DNA of 64,000 nucleotides from Lysobacterales bacterium (GTDB lineage: Bacteria; Pseudomonadota; Gammaproteobacteria; Xanthomonadales; SZUA-38). The position numbers and the translations under genes were made by a program. Below are positions 60,333-64,000 of this stretch, piece after piece (position 1 is the stretch's first letter; the number at the start of each line of letters is the position of its first letter). The DNA is taken from NCBI GenBank assembly GCA_028285525.1, contig JANQOZ010000004.1, forward strand, positions 122,215-186,214, in the 5' to 3' direction. The notes beneath the pieces are model-generated. The model saw only the letters and a list, made by a program, of their open reading frames with translations. It was not told where the DNA came from and did no database searches.

Positions 60333-61574
60333 GTGAACGAGTCGACCACACCACCTGGCCTGCTCACGCCGCTGCGCAGTCCGGGCTTCAGCGCGCTTTG
60401 GGTCGCCAACGGCCTGTCGCTGATGGCGTTCTGGATGACGGAAGTCGTCTGCGCCTGGCAGATGCGTGTGATGACGGATGCCGATCCTTTGCTGGTAGCG
60501 TCTGTCTACACGGCGCTGCAGCTGCCGATTGTGCTGCTGGTTATCCCCGCTGGCGTACTGACCGATCTTGCTGACCGGCGACGCGTCATGGTCTGGACGC
60601 ACGTCTGGCTCGCGCTCAGCCTGGGGCTGCTGCTGGCGCTCACCATGAGCGGGCTGATGTCGCCGCTGCTGCTCCTGACCTTCCTGCCGCTGGTGGCCAT
60701 GGGGCAGGCACTACGAATGCCTGGCGTCGCCACGCTGATACCTGATCTGGTGGAAAGCCGTCAGATTCCGGCCGCGGTCAGCCTCAACAGCATGGCGCAG
60801 ACGAGCTCACGGATTCTGGGGCCCGCTCTGGCCGGCCTGTTGATCGCCGCCATCGGCGTGAGCACGGTGCTGGCTGTCAACACGGTGCTGATGATTCTGA
60901 TTGTTCTGCTGTTTCTGCAGCTGAGATATGAGCCGGCGCGTGAGCTGCCCGACAACATCCGGCAGGAATTTGTGGGGGCGGTCAAAGAAGGCCTCATGTT
61001 TGCCGCCATCACGCGCTGGAAACGCAATATCCTGATTCGGCTCGGATCGTTTTTTGCCTGCTCGGCCGCGGTGCCTGCATTGATGGCTGTACGTTTCAGC
61101 GACAGCCAGACCTATGGGCTGATGTACGCTTGCTTCGGCGTGGGCTCCCTGCTTGGGCTGGTGCTCATCAGCCGGCTGGGCCATCAGCGCCTCAACAATC
61201 GCCTGTCCAAAGGGCTGTTCATTTGTGCGCTTGGCATGATGATGTTTGGCGCTACCGACAGCCCCGCCCAGTCCGGCCCGCTGCTCGCGGTGATTGGCGC
61301 AAGCTGGATGTTTTGCTCCAACAGCATCATGGTGGCCGCCCAGCTCCAGCTCGACCAGGCGCTGCGTGGCCGGGGCCTTTCGTTCGTCTTTGCGGTGGGC
61401 ACCGCCTGTCTTGCGGGTGGGGGCCTGTTGTGGGGAGCGGTTGCCCGCTCGGCCGGTACCGCGGTGGCGCTGACCGCCTCGGGCCTGTGCCTGCTGCTGC
61501 TGCTGGCGCTGACCCACCGTTTGAGCATCGCGGCGCCGGCACCCCAGGCAGCGGCGTCTGCCGGCAACGGCTGA
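60333..61574 (+). CDS. MFS transporter (MFS_3 / EntS-like exporter type)
   Basis: About 413 residues from the GTG at 60333; an ATG at 60291 is an alternative and no ribosome site settles it. Twelve helices follow the layout of the MFS_3 family: LRSPGFSALWVANGLSLMAFWM, AGVLTDLADRRRVM (motif A), and LNSMAQTSSRILGPALAGLLIAAIG. EntS and macrolide exporters belong to this branch, so export is more likely than import. It is divergent from the TonB receptor and 85 bp upstream of the IclR gene, probably in one transcript with it. Confidence 0.88.
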   Translation: MNESTTPPGLLTPLRSPGFSALWVANGLSLMAFWMTEVVCAWQMRVMTDADPLLVASVYTALQLPIVLLVIPAGVLTDLADRRRVMVWTHVWLALSLGLLLALTMSGLMSPLLLLTFLPLVAMGQALRMPGVATLIPDLVESRQIPAAVSLNSMAQTSSRILGPALAGLLIAAIGVSTVLAVNTVLMILIVLLFLQLRYEPARELPDNIRQEFVGAVKEGLMFAAITRWKRNILIRLGSFFACSAAVPALMAVRFSDSQTYGLMYACFGVGSLLGLVLISRLGHQRLNNRLSKGLFICALGMMMFGATDSPAQSGPLLAVIGASWMFCSNSIMVAAQLQLDQALRGRGLSFVFAVGTACLAGGGLLWGAVARSAGTAVALTASGLCLLLLLALTHRLSIAAPAPQAAASAGNG

Positions 61575-61659
61575 GGAAACAACCTCCGACCCGCTGGCAC
61601 CGCTGGCGCCTTCGTGGCACTGTTTGCTGGACCGCACCCGGAATTCAGACGGAGCCGCG

Positions 61660-62466
61660 TTGACGGAAAAAGTCAGAATCAGCAAAACCACCCTCAAAGC
61701 GATCGCTGTGCTCGAAAAGCTCAACGCGCTGGGGGAGGCCCGCAACTCAGAACTCGCAGACGCGCTCGATTTGCCCCGGCCGACCTGCTACCGCCTGCTG
61801 CAAACGCTCTGTGTCGCCGGCGTTGTGCTCAACGATCCAAACTCCAACATGTATCGGCCCGCCGAGCGAGCGCTGGCCCTGAGCTGCGGCTTTGAGCAGG
61901 AGACCTGGGTGTCGGTTTGCGCCAAACCCCATATGCGCAAGCTGGGTGCAGAGCTCCTCTGGCCGATCGCCATCGCGACCTTATCCGGCCCCTCGATGGT
62001 GCTCAGGGAAACCACCGACCCCGAGAGTCCGCTGGTGGTTCGTCGGTCGCTGGCCGGTCGGCGTGTGGGTCTGCTCTCCACCGCGACGGGTCGCGTTTAT
62101 CTCGCTCACTGCTCGGGTCAGCAACGCAACATGCTGATTCAGATTCTGCAGAAATCCCGGAATCCGGACGACTTTCGAGCGCGGAACACCACGGGCGTTT
62201 CGCAGCAGCTCATGAAAATCCGCGAACTGGGCTTCGATACGAGTCGAGTGCAGCACCACGCCATCAAGTGGGGTGCGATTGCCGTGCCGGTTTTTGCTCG
62301 CGGCCAGATCCTGGCGAGCCTCAGCGTCCGGTTTGTGAGGAAAGCCGTGACCCGTTCCGCCGAGCGCCAGCAGGTGCTGCCGATGCTGCGCGAGACCGCG
62401 CAGCGCATCGGAGCTAGCTTCGAAGCCTCGACCGCGGACGTGCCCGGTCAGGCGGTGGAAGGCTAA
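61660..62466 (+). CDS. IclR family transcriptional regulator
   Basis: I choose the TTG at 61660, five bases after GGAG, giving 268 residues; an earlier TTG at 61624 is possible. The N-terminal winged helix reads ISKTTLKAIAVLEKLNALGEARNSELADALDLPRPTCYRLLQTL in type (quoted in part: LDLPRPTCYRLLQTL is the recognition helix). The C-terminal effector domain has LSTATGRVYLAHCS, IRELGFDTSR and WGAIAVPVFARGQILASLSV. IclR proteins sense small aromatic or organic-acid effectors and usually control adjacent catabolic genes. The obvious targets are the divergent units at 60229-60275. Confidence 0.92.
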   Translation: MTEKVRISKTTLKAIAVLEKLNALGEARNSELADALDLPRPTCYRLLQTLCVAGVVLNDPNSNMYRPAERALALSCGFEQETWVSVCAKPHMRKLGAELLWPIAIATLSGPSMVLRETTDPESPLVVRRSLAGRRVGLLSTATGRVYLAHCSGQQRNMLIQILQKSRNPDDFRARNTTGVSQQLMKIRELGFDTSRVQHHAIKWGAIAVPVFARGQILASLSVRFVRKAVTRSAERQQVLPMLRETAQRIGASFEASTADVPGQAVEG

Positions 62467-62484
62467 CCTCGGAGGCCGCCCGCG

Positions 62485-64000
62485 CTAGATCTGGATCGAC
62501 TCGCCGTCCAGCCGTTCCTGATCCGCCAGTCGGGTCGACTCCGGGGGCTTGGCTTTTGGCTTGAGCGCAGGGCCGTAGACCTTGCTTGAAGGCGGAACCG
62601 CGTCCCCATCCATGCCGGCCGGGCGAACGAACACGCCGCGATCGTAGAAACTCTTGATCCGCTCTTTCAGAGGCCCGAGCCCGACGTACGGATTCTCCAT
62701 CGGGTCGTCACCCCAGAGGTTGTTCGGCAGTCCGACGTCTCCCGCATAGGCGTGTGCATAGACTTCCGGGTCGTCCCACAGGGGCAGGTTGGTCATGGTG
62801 TTGGCCCGGGCGCGACGCAGCGCTTTGAGGTCGATCGTGCCGGTCAAAATGCATGAGCCTGGGCCGTCCGCAACGCCCAGCACCTTGCCGTCAAAGTTGA
62901 TGATGCGGGAATGCCCGCGCATCTGGGTGGTGGGCAGATCGCCGCTGCTCGGATTGAAATATTCGCCGCCGGGCATGGCCGACACAACGTAGGCGGTGTT
63001 TTCAAAGGCCCGCGTGGCGCGCGCGGCGTCCCAGCCGTCACGGCCGCTGCCGTGGCCTTCCGAAGACGGATGGACAATGATCTCCGCGCCGTACTTGGTC
63101 AGCATTCTGGCGATTTCCGGGTGCGCCTGGTCAAAGCACACCATCGTGCCAAGCCGGCCGATCGGCGTATCGGCGATCGGGAAGAGGAAATCGTAGCCGT
63201 AGGTGTCCAGGTACCGGTCGTAGATGCTGCTCGGCGTCGTGTCCGGTAGTGAACCCCAGACGTCGGCACACTGGATCTTGCGGTAGCGATGAATGAGCTG
63301 GCCGGTGTCGTTGAGAATGAAGGCCGAATTGAAAACGTGGCCGGGCAGCTTGTCGTCGATTTCAAAGGTGGAACCGCAGACGTAAGTTTTGTGCTTCAGC
63401 GCAAAATCTTGCAGCAGCTCCAGCTCGGGGCCCGGGTAGCGAATCGCCAGGCGCTGGAGCGTGACCGGCGATCGGAACCCGTGTCCACCCTGGCCGTGCA
63501 TAAAGAACTCGCCCATGACCACCAGCTTAATGCCGGGGCTCGATGCCATGCGGCCGGCCAGCGTCATCGCGTGCTCGGTGTTCTCGCGGCGCAGCGCCAC
63601 GGCGTCGTCTGTGCGCTGGATGATCTTGCTGACGGTCTGGGTCAGCAGCACGTCGTACTGCTCGATACGTCCCTGCTTTTCCGACGGCGCCGACTGTTCC
63701 TTCCTGCGCTCGCCATCCGCGATCCACTCGACGCGCGTCTTGGGCGGCTGTCCAAGCGGCTCCGGCCGGGCGTCGATCAGCTTTTGATAGCCGTCGGCAT
63801 AAAGGTTTGCCCGAAGGTGCAGCGGCTGCACGGCGACGATGGCGCTGCGTCGTCGGCGCAGCCTTTCGATATCCAGATCCGGGATAAAAACCTCGGCGTC
63901 GCCTTCCGCCAGCGTGCTGTAGCCGTTGAAGTCGATCAGGCGGCTGCAGGCCGGTGAGCCGAGGGTGCCGTCGACGGCACCGGGCACGGCGACAAACGCC
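62485..64000 (-). CDS. tandem nitrilase-superfamily (carbon-nitrogen hydrolase) protein, N-terminus beyond the window
   Basis: The coding frame is open through the window edge at 64000, so the GTG at 63987 is not the likely start. The first 50 visible residues look like the end of one CN-hydrolase domain (AFVAVPG, SRLIDFNGYSTLAEGD, DLDIERLRRRR). A complete second domain follows. Its catalytic triad is Glu in VVMGEFFMHG, Lys in HRYRKIQ and Cys in GTMVCFDQAHPE, with a closing SRIINFDGKVLGVADGPG and IDLKALRRAR that mirror the first tail. It probably hydrolyses an amide, carbamoyl or nitrile C-N bond in the cytoplasm. It converges on the IclR gene, 18 bp away. Confidence 0.9.
   Translation of the reverse strand, partial: AFVAVPGAVDGTLGSPACSRLIDFNGYSTLAEGDAEVFIPDLDIERLRRRRSAIVAVQPLHLRANLYADGYQKLIDARPEPLGQPPKTRVEWIADGERRKEQSAPSEKQGRIEQYDVLLTQTVSKIIQRTDDAVALRRENTEHAMTLAGRMASSPGIKLVVMGEFFMHGQGGHGFRSPVTLQRLAIRYPGPELELLQDFALKHKTYVCGSTFEIDDKLPGHVFNSAFILNDTGQLIHRYRKIQCADVWGSLPDTTPSSIYDRYLDTYGYDFLFPIADTPIGRLGTMVCFDQAHPEIARMLTKYGAEIIVHPSSEGHGSGRDGWDAARATRAFENTAYVVSAMPGGEYFNPSSGDLPTTQMRGHSRIINFDGKVLGVADGPGSCILTGTIDLKALRRARANTMTNLPLWDDPEVYAHAYAGDVGLPNNLWGDDPMENPYVGLGPLKERIKSFYDRGVFVRPAGMDGDAVPPSSKVYGPALKPKAKPPESTRLADQERLDGESIQI

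Overview
The window looks like ordinary chromosome of a high-GC, Gram-negative, probably heterotrophic gammaproteobacterium. The evidence is two TonB-dependent receptors, two RND efflux pumps, Tat-exported enzymes, many Sec-exported beta-rich exoproteins, a periplasmic propeller-GGDEF sensor and a BarA/RpfC-type hybrid kinase. The gene mix recalls the Xanthomonadales/Lysobacterales and Wenzhouxiangella side of the class, but this placement is inference and no marker gene proves it. I saw no tRNA, rRNA, IS element, integrase or CRISPR array. Coding density is high; the only gap near 300 bp is 19229-19529.

Layout. 1-2050 (minus): a Tat-exported FAD amine oxidase followed by a truncated CpcT/CpeT-like gene. 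2164-11525: a DUF2189 membrane protein, then secreted proteins (CSLREA beta-helix, P-domain protein, trypsin-like protease), a flavoprotein and an HTH-TolB-TPR protein. 11748-23458: a signalling block. It holds an HDOD protein, a large sigma-54 activator with a degenerate GGDEF domain, a propeller-GGDEF cyclase, a near-perfect -24/-12 promoter in front of a degenerate EAL gene, a small ORF, and a convergent hybrid histidine kinase. 23715-35014: an M1 aminopeptidase lipoprotein, an FG-GAP propeller, purT, a PQQ-like protein and a 1845-residue repeat exoprotein. 35142-36288: a secreted SNase-like nuclease and a DUF3192 lipoprotein. 36481-49404: two RND pumps flanking a TonB receptor/PhoD-like phosphatase pair. 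49487-51816: a CNNM/CorC-type protein and an unknown exported protein.

51910-64000 is a probable catabolic or uptake island. On the minus strand run a TonB receptor, thiol-dioxygenase-like cupin, metallo-beta-lactamase hydrolase, second Tat amine oxidase, methyltransferase, small coiled-coil protein and MFS transporter. Divergent from it lie a second MFS transporter and an IclR regulator. A tandem nitrilase-superfamily gene closes the window and runs off its edge. Two copies of GTTTCACWWTGTG lie between the divergent arms and are good operator candidates. The substrate is unknown.

Two themes deserve follow-up. First, five exported proteins of unrelated architecture end in a similar short tail of the form [I/L/V]-F-x-x-[S/G]-[F/Y]-E, suggesting a shared terminal signal. 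Second, the sigma-54 / c-di-GMP block contains its own sigma-54 promoter, and most of its catalytic domains look degenerate.
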